From JAUVIB01 sp964424545 (lineage in GTDB: Bacteria; Calditrichota; Calditrichia; Calditrichales; Calditrichaceae): a stretch of DNA of 25,033 nt. Positions 16,672 to 24,290 of this stretch are shown piece after piece. Numbering within the stretch: position 1 is the first letter of the stretch; every line of letters begins with the position of its first letter. Where the stretch lies: NCBI GenBank assembly GCA_964424545.1, contig CAYRJN010000033.1, forward strand, positions 1-25,033. The letters are read 5' to 3'. The notes under the pieces were generated by a model, which did no database searches, was not told the origin of the DNA, and saw nothing but the letters and a program-made list of their open reading frames with translations. A program made the translations under genes and the position numbers.

Positions 16672-18303
16672 ATGGGACTTGACGGTGTTTGTATTTTAGA
16701 TGATGATTCTGTTAGAGGTCGCTTTTTTAGCGATTTTCTAAAAAAAGAGGGCATCGACACCATTATTATCGATAATATTGAACGGTTTGCGGCGACTTCT
16801 TATGGTCAGGATTTCGTGATGGTTCTGGTTGATTATCTGACAATTCTTAAAGCGCCGAGAGAATCTGTTCTTGAATTTTTTAAATGGATGAGTTCCGGGA
16901 ATATAATCGTTTATAATGTGCCTGTTGACGCCGCAAGAAGATTAGCCTTTTACGATCTTGGAGCGCGCTGGGTGTTTGATTCCGGTTATAATCAGGATGA
17001 GATTGTTTATAATATAAAAAGCGTGCTGAAAAAAATAACATCGGAAAAACATCCGCAAAAACTGGTATCAAAAGGGAGTTTAAAAAATACTACCGTCGCC
17101 GCTTTAATAAATAAAATCGGTCGAGAGAACCGCTCCGGGGTTTTGAAAATAGCTACCGCGGCAAACAGCGGAAAAATATATTTTTATAAAGGCGATCTTG
17201 ATGATGCAGCTGTGGGCTCGATTAAAGGAACGGAAGCCGTTTTCCATATGTATTTATGGAGGAAAGGAGATTATATTTTTACGGTATCGCATCCGGAAAC
17301 ACGTTTAAATACGATAGAGTTGAGTAATATCGGCGTATTAATCAGAGCGGAAGAGATAAGAAGAAAATTTTTGGAAACCTTTGATAATCTGTGTTCTCCC
17401 CACAGTATAATAGCAGCAAAAAATGTTGGCGATTTAATCCTTAGTTTCCCTGATATTCCCGCGGAATTTTTCAAATTATTGAGTAAACCCACTGTTGTTG
17501 AGGAGTTGCTTGAAAATTCATATTTTACAAATTACCGAACTTTAGAGTTGTTGCTTGAATTGAAAGAAGGCAATTCTTTGAAAGTTGAAGAACCCGTTAA
17601 AGCGGTTTTGGAAACAATACAGAAAAATGATTCGGGACTAAAAGAGATGCTGCTTAATAAAGAAGAGCTGGAAAGATTTAAAGAAAATATCGGCATTGAA
17701 GACCAGACTAGTATAAAAATGCTATTTCTTGGCGCTAAGGATGGCGGGCGCTCCCGCATTATAAGAGATCTATCGCATGCACAAGGTAAAATGCAGGGAA
17801 AAAGCCAGTTAGAACTCGCTCACGTTCAGTTAGATAAAAATCTGGAAATGTTAATTGTAGGCGCCGAAATGAATCAGATGATCATGGATTCCATAGAGCA
17901 AATATCGGAAGGATTGTCCGGCTATGTTTTTCTGATCGATTGTTCTAAAACGGAAGAATTTGAATATAATAATTATTTTATCAACCATTTGTTAAACCTT
18001 AACCATGTACCGGCCTGCATAGTATTGATGAATTTTTCCGAAAATGAGAATATGGATACGGTACGTTCTCATTTTATTGTACCTGAAGGTATTCCATGGA
18101 TGATCTATAATCCCAAAGATTCTTCAAGCGCCAAAAAGATCGTTTTATCCATCTTGCCGATTCCGGAAGCTGAAGAGAAGGATGTGGAAGATAAGAATAA
18201 AGAGGAAGCGGCTGACAACGGCATTAAGGAAGAGAATTATTCTGATATTGCTCTGGAGGATGGCGAAAATGCGGCGGAGAAAGTGGAAGGAGAGACGGAA
18301 TAA
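16672..18303 (+). CDS. Receiver-like, DUF4388 (PATAN) and GTPase-like multidomain protein
   Basis: A 543-residue cytosolic protein. Residues about 4-120 resemble a response-regulator receiver: acidic triad Asp10-12 and Asp54 at the phosphoacceptor position, but the conserved Lys is replaced (VFDSG). Residues about 143-215 match a DUF4388/PATAN domain (GSLKNTTVAALINKI... GKIYFYKGDL). A winged-helix-like stretch of the kind that often follows DUF4388 spans about 255-310. Residues about 343-495 look like a small GTPase of the MglA type, but the P-loop reads GAKDGGRS (354-361), with Arg360 where Lys is expected. The last 45 residues are strongly acidic. Start: ATG with AAGGA upstream. The next gene shares one base. 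A role as a signalling scaffold, perhaps in polarity or motility, is inference from domain types; GTPase activity is doubtful. Confidence 0.8.
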   Translation: MGLDGVCILDDDSVRGRFFSDFLKKEGIDTIIIDNIERFAATSYGQDFVMVLVDYLTILKAPRESVLEFFKWMSSGNIIVYNVPVDAARRLAFYDLGARWVFDSGYNQDEIVYNIKSVLKKITSEKHPQKLVSKGSLKNTTVAALINKIGRENRSGVLKIATAANSGKIYFYKGDLDDAAVGSIKGTEAVFHMYLWRKGDYIFTVSHPETRLNTIELSNIGVLIRAEEIRRKFLETFDNLCSPHSIIAAKNVGDLILSFPDIPAEFFKLLSKPTVVEELLENSYFTNYRTLELLLELKEGNSLKVEEPVKAVLETIQKNDSGLKEMLLNKEELERFKENIGIEDQTSIKMLFLGAKDGGRSRIIRDLSHAQGKMQGKSQLELAHVQLDKNLEMLIVGAEMNQMIMDSIEQISEGLSGYVFLIDCSKTEEFEYNNYFINHLLNLNHVPACIVLMNFSENENMDTVRSHFIVPEGIPWMIYNPKDSSSAKKIVLSILPIPEAEEKDVEDKNKEEAADNGIKEENYSDIALEDGENAAEKVEGETE

Positions 18304-19448
18304 TGAAAGATATTTTCGTATTAGCCGATCAGGAAGAATGCTTTAATCAGTTTTACTCCTATTTTTCGTTACAGCCGTTCCATTTTTCATGGGCTTCGCG
18401 GGTTGACGAAACCATTAAACTTTTGCGAATTGAGAAACCCGCTTATATTTTCTTAGTTACAAAAAATATCGAAATTATGAGCGATTGGTTGACCATTCTG
18501 AAAAACGCTAATCACAACATACCATTCCTCTGTTTTACGTCGCATATATCCTATGAAGATAGAAAAATATTATGGGAACACGGGGCATTGAATGTTATAC
18601 AATTACCGATTCATAAAGCCGAACTCGAAAAAATCTTAAAATTTTTGCTTTTAAATGACGACCAAAATCAACTTAAAAACTCCAATAAAGAGTTTGAAGG
18701 AATGTTAGAGGAACTGAATCTAATCGATTTGATACAAATTATCCAGGATGAAAAAAGAACTTGTAAGGTCGTTTTGGAAAAAGGCACAAAAAAAGGGGAG
18801 ATCGAATTTAATAAAGGAAAAGTGGTTAATGCTCGTTACAACAATGAGAATCCCGTTTTAGCTGTAAAAATCATGTCTCATTGGATGAAAGGACGTTTTT
18901 ATATTCAAAACTCCGCACGTAGTTTTATTAAACGCGTAAAGCTGACCAATCAGGAGTTGATTTTAGAGTGCCTTGACCATATTAATGAACAAAATGGATT
19001 GATGAATCGCATACCCCATAAAGAAGAATTACTGTATACAAAACCGGGCCTCAGTTATGAAGATATTGCGCCTTTTGAGAGAAATAATCTGCTTAAATTT
19101 AAAAACGGATATACCATTAAGGAATTGGTTGATAACTATAACGGGGATGGAATAATTTTGTTGCAGCATGTGATGAAATGGCTGCGCACAAATACTTTAT
19201 TGACTAATGAAGAATATGAAAAGAGATTAAAAGGCGTTCAGGATATGGAGAGTATGTCCGGCTTTAAAAAGATGATGAATAAAATTATGGGTACGCCCGA
19301 CGAAGAAGCGGAAGATCTCGAAACGATGGAAGAATCTTTATCTATAGAAGAAGAACTTTTAAAAGATGTCGGTAAAAAGGAGCAGCTTTTTAATAATCGG
19401 GAAAGGTTAAAACGTTTTCTTAGCTCTGTGGAGGCGTATAATGCATGA
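18303..19448 (+). CDS. Pseudoreceiver plus DUF4388 (PATAN) protein
   Basis: A 381-residue cytosolic protein, second in the operon. Residues about 3-112 follow the receiver fold (IFVLADQEE at strand 1, IPFLCFTSH at strand 4), but the phosphoacceptor Asp is absent (YIFLVTKN) and the conserved Lys is replaced (NVIQLPI), so it is a pseudoreceiver. Residues about 131-212 form a DUF4388/PATAN domain (EGMLEELNLIDLIQIIQDEK, then GEIEFNKGKVVNARY). Winged-helix-like helices follow (about 225-310), and the C-terminal 70 residues are highly charged. The ATG overlaps the previous stop by one base and is preceded by AGGAGAG. The architecture parallels the first gene minus its GTPase-like domain, so the two may have arisen by duplication and may associate. 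No enzymatic activity is predicted. Confidence 0.8.
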   Translation: MKDIFVLADQEECFNQFYSYFSLQPFHFSWASRVDETIKLLRIEKPAYIFLVTKNIEIMSDWLTILKNANHNIPFLCFTSHISYEDRKILWEHGALNVIQLPIHKAELEKILKFLLLNDDQNQLKNSNKEFEGMLEELNLIDLIQIIQDEKRTCKVVLEKGTKKGEIEFNKGKVVNARYNNENPVLAVKIMSHWMKGRFYIQNSARSFIKRVKLTNQELILECLDHINEQNGLMNRIPHKEELLYTKPGLSYEDIAPFERNNLLKFKNGYTIKELVDNYNGDGIILLQHVMKWLRTNTLLTNEEYEKRLKGVQDMESMSGFKKMMNKIMGTPDEEAEDLETMEESLSIEEELLKDVGKKEQLFNNRERLKRFLSSVEAYNA

Positions 19449-19890
19449 AATAATTGAAATTCCGGTTTTTATAGCTCTTGACGATGAAGAGAGTTCCCTA
19501 TTTAAAGGGCAACAATTTTTGAATGATAAAACGTATGATGGATTTCGTTTTTTAGAATATTCCTTAAAAGAAGATCAATCCGTATATTTTTATATAATGG
19601 AATTATCCGCTGAACAGAATAACCGTTATTTATGGGATAGAATAATTCCCAAAGCAGCTTGTTGTCTCTATTTATATGATAATGATGAAAAAAACGTAAA
19701 CCGTTTTTTCTTTGATTATGAACGCTATAAAACCCCTGTATTTTTAATCGCCACAAAAAAGAGGGAGATCCCTGAAGCGCTTTCCGGCAGATTTTTCGGA
19801 AATGTAATTTATTACGATGAATCGCTGCAAAATCATATACAACAAATTTTAAAAGAGATTTTGGAAAAACTTCTTACTTCGGCGGAATGA
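19441..19890 (+). CDS. Small protein resembling a GTPase fold without a P-loop
   Basis: A 149-residue protein I do not recognise with certainty. Its order of hydrophobic strands and helices resembles the MglA/Ras-like fold: a first strand EIPVFIALDDEE with no GxxxxGK[ST] loop, a FYIMELSAEQ..RYLW stretch where small GTPases carry the switch II DxxG region, a CCLYLYDNDE strand, and PVFLIATKK where the NKxD base-recognition strand would be. Every nucleotide-contact motif is missing, so it would be a pseudo-GTPase. A GGAGG site (19430-19434, spacing 6) precedes the ATG, and the gene overlaps the previous stop by 8 nt, so it is co-translated with the two PATAN proteins. It may pair with the GTPase-like domain of the first protein; this is inference. 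Confidence 0.65.
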   Translation: MHEIIEIPVFIALDDEESSLFKGQQFLNDKTYDGFRFLEYSLKEDQSVYFYIMELSAEQNNRYLWDRIIPKAACCLYLYDNDEKNVNRFFFDYERYKTPVFLIATKKREIPEALSGRFFGNVIYYDESLQNHIQQILKEILEKLLTSAE

Positions 19891-19970
19891 AATTGAAAAA
19901 GGATAGTATAGCGGCATTTTTCTTCGTACTATTGGATTGCCACATTTTCGACGCCTATTAATAGAAAATA

Positions 19971-22865
19971 TTATCTCAATATTTCGTTTATCTTATTTAC
20001 GAGCTTTTTAATTGAAAACGGTTTTTGTATAAAGTTGATGTTATCATCAATCATACCGTTTTTCACAATAAAATCATCCGCATAACCCGATGATATTAAT
20101 ACTTTAATCTGCGGCTGCACTTTGAGCATACGCCGCATCAATTCTTTACCGTCGATACCGGGCATAATCATATCCGTAAACAATAAATCGAGCTTTATGT
20201 TTCTGCTTTTTACAAAATCCAAAGCGTCGATGCCGTTAGGCGCCGTATAAATTTCGTAACCAATATGTTGTAAAGCATATTTGGTAAATTCTCTTACATT
20301 GTCGTCGTCTTCCACGATTAAAATCTTTCCTTTTCCCTGAATAATCATGGCGTCGTCGACTGTTTCAATCGTGTTGTCATCTTTAATATATTGAGAAGAG
20401 ACAGGCCAGTATATCGTAATGGTTGTTCCTTTTCCTTCGACGCTGTCAATTTCGATATTGCCGTTATTTTGTTTGACTATGCCATAAACGGTCGACAAGC
20501 CCAGTCCCGTTCCTTTTCCAAGCTCCTTTGTTGTGAAAAACGGTTCAAAAACTTTGTCTTTTATTTCGTTCGATAATCCCGCGCCCGTATCGCTTACTTT
20601 AATGAAAATATAGGCCTGCTCTTCTTCATCCGTGCTTACTTTTAAGCCGGTTGCAATCGTAATCGTTTTCTTGGAGCGCGTTCTTTTGTTCTCGCGAATT
20701 GCATCAGAGGCGTTTACCACGAGATTCATTAAAATTTGTTCGATTTGCGCCGGGTCGGCTTTAATGGTTGGAAGGTTGTCGGATAAATTCTTTTTGATCT
20801 TAATATCTTCGCCGATAATTCTTCTCAACATTTTTTCGAGATGCTGAATGATAGGATTAATTTCAATAATTTTAGGCTCATACATCTGTTTGCGACTGAA
20901 AGCAAGTAATTGGCTGATGAGCTTTTCCGCGCGCTTTCCGGCTGATAGAATATTTGAAATTGATTTATATAGTTTATCGTTCTTGGCGAGTTTCATTAAA
21001 CTGATTTCGGCATGACCGTTAATTACCGTAAGTAAATTATTGAAATCATGAGCTACGCCGCCGGCTAAAGTGCCGATTGCTTCCATTTTTTGCGATTGAA
21101 TTAATTGCGCTTCAATTGATTTCCTTTCGGTTATGTCTCGTAAAATGCCTTGTGAAGCTGTTTTACCGTTAAAGTCAATATAAGAAACAGACGCCTCAAG
21201 CTCAATTTCCATGCCGTTTTTTGAAATAGCCGTAAATTCATATTTTGGAATAACCTCTTCTCCTTGCATTATCTGTCGACTTCTTTCCAAAATCATCATT
21301 TTACTTTTCGGAGCAACTAAACTCATAAAATCGAAATCTTCTTTTTGCACATCTTCCAAAGTAACGCCGAACATTTCCGTGAATTTATCGTTAATTATTT
21401 CAAAACGGTTGTCGACCAAAACATAAATGGCATCATTGGAGTGCTGTATAAGATGTCGGTATTTGCTCTCGCTTTCTTGTAGCGCATGCTCTATTTTTTT
21501 TCGTTCCGTTATATCGTTAACAACAACCTGAGAAGCCGGTTTTCCCCTGAAATTAACGATACTGGCCATTACTTCCACGTCAATTACGGTGCCGTCCAAT
21601 TTAACGAATTTTTCCTCCATGGCGCCGACGTCGTCATCTTTTGAATATACACGATGCATTCTTTCGGCTACAGTCTTAACATAATCGGGATGAACCATGC
21701 TGAGCACCGATTTGCCTATAAAATCCTTAACAGATTTTCTTCCGCCTATCTCCACAGCGGCGGGATTTAAATATTGCATGATGCCGCCGCTGTGCACAAC
21801 GACGCCCAGCGGAATGGATTCCACCAAAGTGCGGAAATTGCTTTCACTCTCTTCGGTTCTTCTAATCGCGGCATTCATTGTTTCATAAGTTGTAATCATA
21901 TTGGCGATGGAATTTAAAAAAGTAATCTCCGATTCTCGCCATTCTCGTTTTTCGGTGAACATATTTATCCCGATTAGTCCCCAATTATTTTTATCTTCTT
22001 TAATGCCTGCAACTAAGAATGATGAGGATGTGGAGAGTTTTATATTGTGGATAAATTCCTTGGGTATTTCGTTGGTCAGGCCCGATCCATATCCGTTTAC
22101 CTGAAGATCGTTAAACATTGCATTCATGAATTCGTCGCTAATGTGGATTTCCCTTATCTTTTCTTTGATGAGGTTTCCTTTGCCTTTGGAGAATGTGTAG
22201 TCCGTTTGTAATCTGAGTATCCATGCTCCCTTTAAGTCTTCTTCCAATTTATATATAAAGGCATGATCGCAATTAATTTCCTTGCATAATATTTTTAATA
22301 TATCTAGTCGAGCTAAACCGATATCATTGAAAGAATTCAGCATATCTTGAATACGAACGATAGCTTTTAAAAAATCTCTATTCTTTTTTACTTCAAACTC
22401 CCTGTTTTTTTTATCGGTTATGTTGAATGCGGTTTCGAGACGTACTTTGCGGCCGTCAAACCATGTTATAACTTGATCCGTCAAATGATACCAATTGCCG
22501 GAAATTGTGTTTCGAAATTCCCATTGATAAACGCCCGAAACAATGTCTGTCTTATCGAGTAATTTATGATTCGAACAAAAAGCGCAAGGGCCGTTTTGTC
22601 CCTTTTGCAGGACTTCCCAACAACGCTTCCCTGTAATATCGCCTTTTCTTTTTTTTAAATATTTATTAATAAATAATATTTCGTAAGAATCCATGTCGGC
22701 GATATAAATACCGGTTTGTATGCTATCTAATATATCAAGAAAACCATACAGTTCATCAATATTCTCAGAGATAGATTCCATAATTAGATTTTTCGCGCTC
22801 TTAATGGCGTTTTGTGAATAGCTCTGCCGATGTCCATTTTTGAGCGTTTTTGGTTCGTTCGTCAC
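19971..22865 (-). CDS. PAS/GAF hybrid histidine kinase with C-terminal receiver
   Basis: A 964-residue cytosolic kinase with no evident membrane segment. The first PAS domain (about 42-150) has Cys82, Cys94 and Cys97 in the GKRCWEVL...GPCAFC arrangement often seen in such PAS domains. A GAF domain follows (about 165-335), then two PAS domains (about 345-460 and 468-590). The HisKA region has His606 in GVAHDFNNLL, and the ATPase has NASDAI, DTGAGL and GKGTGLGLS. A canonical receiver (about 846-963) carries Asp898 in FTDMIMPG and Lys in QKPF. The phosphoryl group may pass from His606 to Asp898 or be removed by it. The start is GTG with AAAGGA about 6 nt upstream. The gene faces the PATAN operon tail to tail, 80 nt apart. 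The signal is unknown, but the Cys-rich PAS suggests metal or redox sensing. Confidence 0.93.
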   Translation of the reverse strand: MTNEPKTLKNGHRQSYSQNAIKSAKNLIMESISENIDELYGFLDILDSIQTGIYIADMDSYEILFINKYLKKRKGDITGKRCWEVLQKGQNGPCAFCSNHKLLDKTDIVSGVYQWEFRNTISGNWYHLTDQVITWFDGRKVRLETAFNITDKKNREFEVKKNRDFLKAIVRIQDMLNSFNDIGLARLDILKILCKEINCDHAFIYKLEEDLKGAWILRLQTDYTFSKGKGNLIKEKIREIHISDEFMNAMFNDLQVNGYGSGLTNEIPKEFIHNIKLSTSSSFLVAGIKEDKNNWGLIGINMFTEKREWRESEITFLNSIANMITTYETMNAAIRRTEESESNFRTLVESIPLGVVVHSGGIMQYLNPAAVEIGGRKSVKDFIGKSVLSMVHPDYVKTVAERMHRVYSKDDDVGAMEEKFVKLDGTVIDVEVMASIVNFRGKPASQVVVNDITERKKIEHALQESESKYRHLIQHSNDAIYVLVDNRFEIINDKFTEMFGVTLEDVQKEDFDFMSLVAPKSKMMILERSRQIMQGEEVIPKYEFTAISKNGMEIELEASVSYIDFNGKTASQGILRDITERKSIEAQLIQSQKMEAIGTLAGGVAHDFNNLLTVINGHAEISLMKLAKNDKLYKSISNILSAGKRAEKLISQLLAFSRKQMYEPKIIEINPIIQHLEKMLRRIIGEDIKIKKNLSDNLPTIKADPAQIEQILMNLVVNASDAIRENKRTRSKKTITIATGLKVSTDEEEQAYIFIKVSDTGAGLSNEIKDKVFEPFFTTKELGKGTGLGLSTVYGIVKQNNGNIEIDSVEGKGTTITIYWPVSSQYIKDDNTIETVDDAMIIQGKGKILIVEDDDNVREFTKYALQHIGYEIYTAPNGIDALDFVKSRNIKLDLLFTDMIMPGIDGKELMRRMLKVQPQIKVLISSGYADDFIVKNGMIDDNINFIQKPFSIKKLVNKINEILR

Positions 22866-22892
22866 TATTTTTCCTTTGAAAAAAATTAGGTA

Positions 22893-22922
22893 TATATAAG
22901 CTGTTTTATCTTATATTATCAA
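22893..22922 (-). promoter_or_regulatory. Candidate promoter of the PAS/GAF hybrid kinase
   Basis: Read on the minus strand, TTGATA (22922-22917) is spaced 18 bp from TATATA (22898-22893). Transcription would start near 22886, leaving a leader of about 20 nt that includes the AAAGGA ribosome-binding site before the GTG start. Confidence 0.4.
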
Positions 22923-23130
22923 GCAATAAAAAAAAATTAATTATATCGGAATTTCAAAATAATACCAAATTTCAGATTTTTTTATTTATTTTTGTATCAT
23001 TTTCAATTTCGTAATTTTATAAATTATACATCGTTTACATAGGCAATATTTTAGATTTCTTCTTTAGAAGGTATGACAAACGTCGGCGTTTATTCGTCAC
23101 AACTTGTTATCCAAAAATCCCACCTACCGG

Positions 23131-23160
23131 TCATTCCCGCATGCTTTAAGCGGAAATTCA
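23131..23160. repeat. Degenerate GTCATTCCCGC-type hairpin repeat
   Basis: ATTCCCGC (23133-23140) pairs with GCGGAAAT (23150-23157) across a 9-nt loop, with one base changed. The left arm is preceded by GTC, giving the GTCATTCCCGC form typical of short dispersed intergenic repeats in many bacteria. GTCATTCC recurs at 3803-3810. Confidence 0.35.
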
Positions 23161-23243
23161 AATCCCGCCGTTTTCCGTATTTGGATTGTTCTATTAAATC
23201 GGATAATGGCGCCTCCATGATGTTCGCTATTATCTTCATTAAT

Positions 23244-23285
23244 TAATTTGTAAAGCTATATTCTTAATTTGCAAGGCTATGTTCT
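23244..23285. repeat. Tandem pair of 21-bp repeats
   Basis: Two head-to-tail 21-bp units (23244-23264 and 23265-23285), both beginning TAATTTG, match at 18 of 21 positions. All three differences are transitions. The function is unknown; paired protein-binding sites are one possibility. Confidence 0.6.
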
Positions 23286-23494
23286 TGATAAAATTTCCTT
23301 GTAGATAAACTGTGGAAAGTTCAAATAGTTCCCCTCTATAGTAAATTACAAAATATGTAAATCGTATTATCGGAACAGAAATTCAAAAGATTAGCGGAAA
23401 AGATGATAATATTGACAGCTCTGCAACCACTAAGGAAGTTTAATACTAACATGAACGACAACCAATAAAACATAATTTAACCCTAAAAAATTCC

Positions 23495-23520
23495 ATTTAC
23501 GGTAAATATACGGTAAATAT
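23495..23520. repeat. Tandem 11-bp repeat overlapping a small palindrome
   Basis: ACGGTAAATAT occurs twice without a gap (23499-23509 and 23510-23520). The left unit overlaps ATTTAC-G-GTAAAT (23495-23507), a palindrome around one central base. It lies about 350 nt upstream of the DUF134 start. Confidence 0.5.
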
Positions 23521-23660
23521 AATGATAATACACCTGCGTAATGAATTCTTTAAATACGGACACAAGTATATGGGAATGTTGGTCCTGTTTCGCCTATTGG
23601 CAGGGAATTAAGATAGATTTTGACATGCCGCACCCTTGTTCCAGAATTCCCCTTCTATTT

Positions 23661-23679
23661 TTCTCATTGAAAGTGAGAA
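23661..23679. repeat. Short hairpin upstream of the DUF134 gene
   Basis: TTCTCA (23661-23666) pairs perfectly with TGAGAA (23674-23679) across a 7-nt loop. No T-run follows. It lies just before the ribosome-binding site of the 21-codon reading frame. Confidence 0.3.
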
Positions 23680-23707
23680 CACTTCGAGATAGGGAGGCAA
23701 GCATACT

Positions 23708-23773
23708 ATGTTAGATATGATCTGTAAAAAACTTCTCTTTTTGAAAAGTATCAATTTATTCCTAAAAAAATAG
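23708..23773 (+). CDS. Possible 21-residue small peptide (MLDMICKK...)
   Basis: A 21-codon frame begins with ATG at 23708, about 10 nt after a good AGGAGG-like site (AGGGAGG at 23691-23697), and ends with TAG at 23771-23773, directly before the TTGACA box of the next promoter. The peptide is hydrophobic and lysine-rich. It has no recognisable family and may be spurious; the ribosome-binding site is the only positive evidence. Confidence 0.2.
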   Translation: MLDMICKKLLFLKSINLFLKK

Positions 23774-23803
23774 TTGACAATGTAATTAAGATTTCTGTAT
23801 ATT
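23774..23803 (+). promoter_or_regulatory. Sigma70-type promoter of the DUF134 / MinD-ferredoxin genes
   Basis: A perfect TTGACA (23774-23779) is spaced 18 bp from TATATT (23798-23803, four of six matches). The expected start point is near 23810, so the palindrome at 23817-23830 would lie within the first 20 transcribed bases. Confidence 0.6.
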
Positions 23804-23816
23804 CATATCAATCAAA

Positions 23817-23830
23817 TGAACATATGTTCA
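23817..23830. promoter_or_regulatory. Perfect 14-bp palindrome, candidate operator
   Basis: TGAACATATGTTCA is its own exact reverse complement. It is centred about 13 nt downstream of the expected transcription start and ends 14 nt before the chosen start codon, a position where a bound repressor would block transcription. The neighbouring DUF134 protein is a natural candidate for autoregulation, but this is inference. Confidence 0.5.
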
Positions 23831-23844
23831 CTATGGAGCGGCGA

Positions 23845-24288
23845 ATGAGAGGCCCGTATAGAAAAAGGATGGTCAATCGACCCCCGAAATTTACCAATTA
23901 TAAACCGAGCGGCATACCGCGAAAATATTTGGAATCCATAGAACTGACTTTGGATGAATTCGAAGCCGTCAGGTTGGCGGATTATAAACAATTCGATCAT
24001 GCAGAAGCGGCCGAAAGAATGGAAATCTCGCGACCGACCTTTTCCCGGTTAATTGAAAAAGCACGCAATAAGGTCGCAACGGCCATTATTGAAGGTAAAG
24101 AATTGTTGATAACCGGCGGAAATGTGGATTTTATTCATACGCTTCATCATTGTCGCGATTGCGGTGAGCTTATTCAAAAACCTTTCGGGGAAAGCATAGA
24201 TGATTGTCCCGATTGCGGCTCTCAAAACATCGAAGATTTGGCGCTTCCTTTTATGGGTGGACAACGCAGGAATAGAGGAAGGAAATAA
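23845..24288 (+). CDS. DUF134-family HTH regulator with C-terminal zinc ribbon
   Basis: A 147-residue protein. Frames from ATG 23824 or 23833 are possible, but 23845 is preferred because GGAG (23835-23838) lies 6 nt before it and the resulting MRGPYRKR start resembles family members (basic, Pro/Arg-rich). Residues about 28-85 form a sigma-region-4-like helix-turn-helix (LTLDEFEAVRLADY, then AAERMEISRPTFSRLIEKAR). The C-terminus holds a zinc-ribbon motif, Cys103-x2-Cys106 ... Cys121-x2-Cys124. DUF134 genes often sit beside MinD-type ATPases and NifX/NifB-like metallocofactor proteins in anaerobes, and the ATPase gene indeed follows after 2 nt. A regulatory role responsive to metal or Fe-S status is inference. 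The strong promoter and palindrome upstream fit controlled expression. Confidence 0.9.
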   Translation: MRGPYRKRMVNRPPKFTNYKPSGIPRKYLESIELTLDEFEAVRLADYKQFDHAEAAERMEISRPTFSRLIEKARNKVATAIIEGKELLITGGNVDFIHTLHHCRDCGELIQKPFGESIDDCPDCGSQNIEDLALPFMGGQRRNRGRK

Positions 24289-24290
24289 TT

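Larger units (their letters stand above)
22866..23844. other. Long divergent intergenic region, no established gene
   Basis: This 979-nt gap separates the minus-strand kinase from the DUF134 gene. It holds a promoter candidate for each side, a degenerate GTCATTCCCGC hairpin (23133-23157), a 21-bp tandem repeat (23244-23285), an 11-bp tandem repeat (23499-23520), a 6-bp hairpin (23661-23679), a 21-codon reading frame with a good ribosome-binding site (23708-23773) and a perfect palindrome (23817-23830). No larger reading frame with family features is visible on either strand. Confidence 0.5.

Noticed and set aside
19903..19932. Possible bidirectional terminator (ATAGTA / TACTAT) between the convergent genes
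   Set aside because: Only 6 bp of A/T-rich stem with an 18-nt loop and no T-run on either strand.
23824..23844. DUF134 start at ATG 23824
   Set aside because: It would place the start codon inside the palindrome with no ribosome-binding site, whereas GGAG supports 23845.
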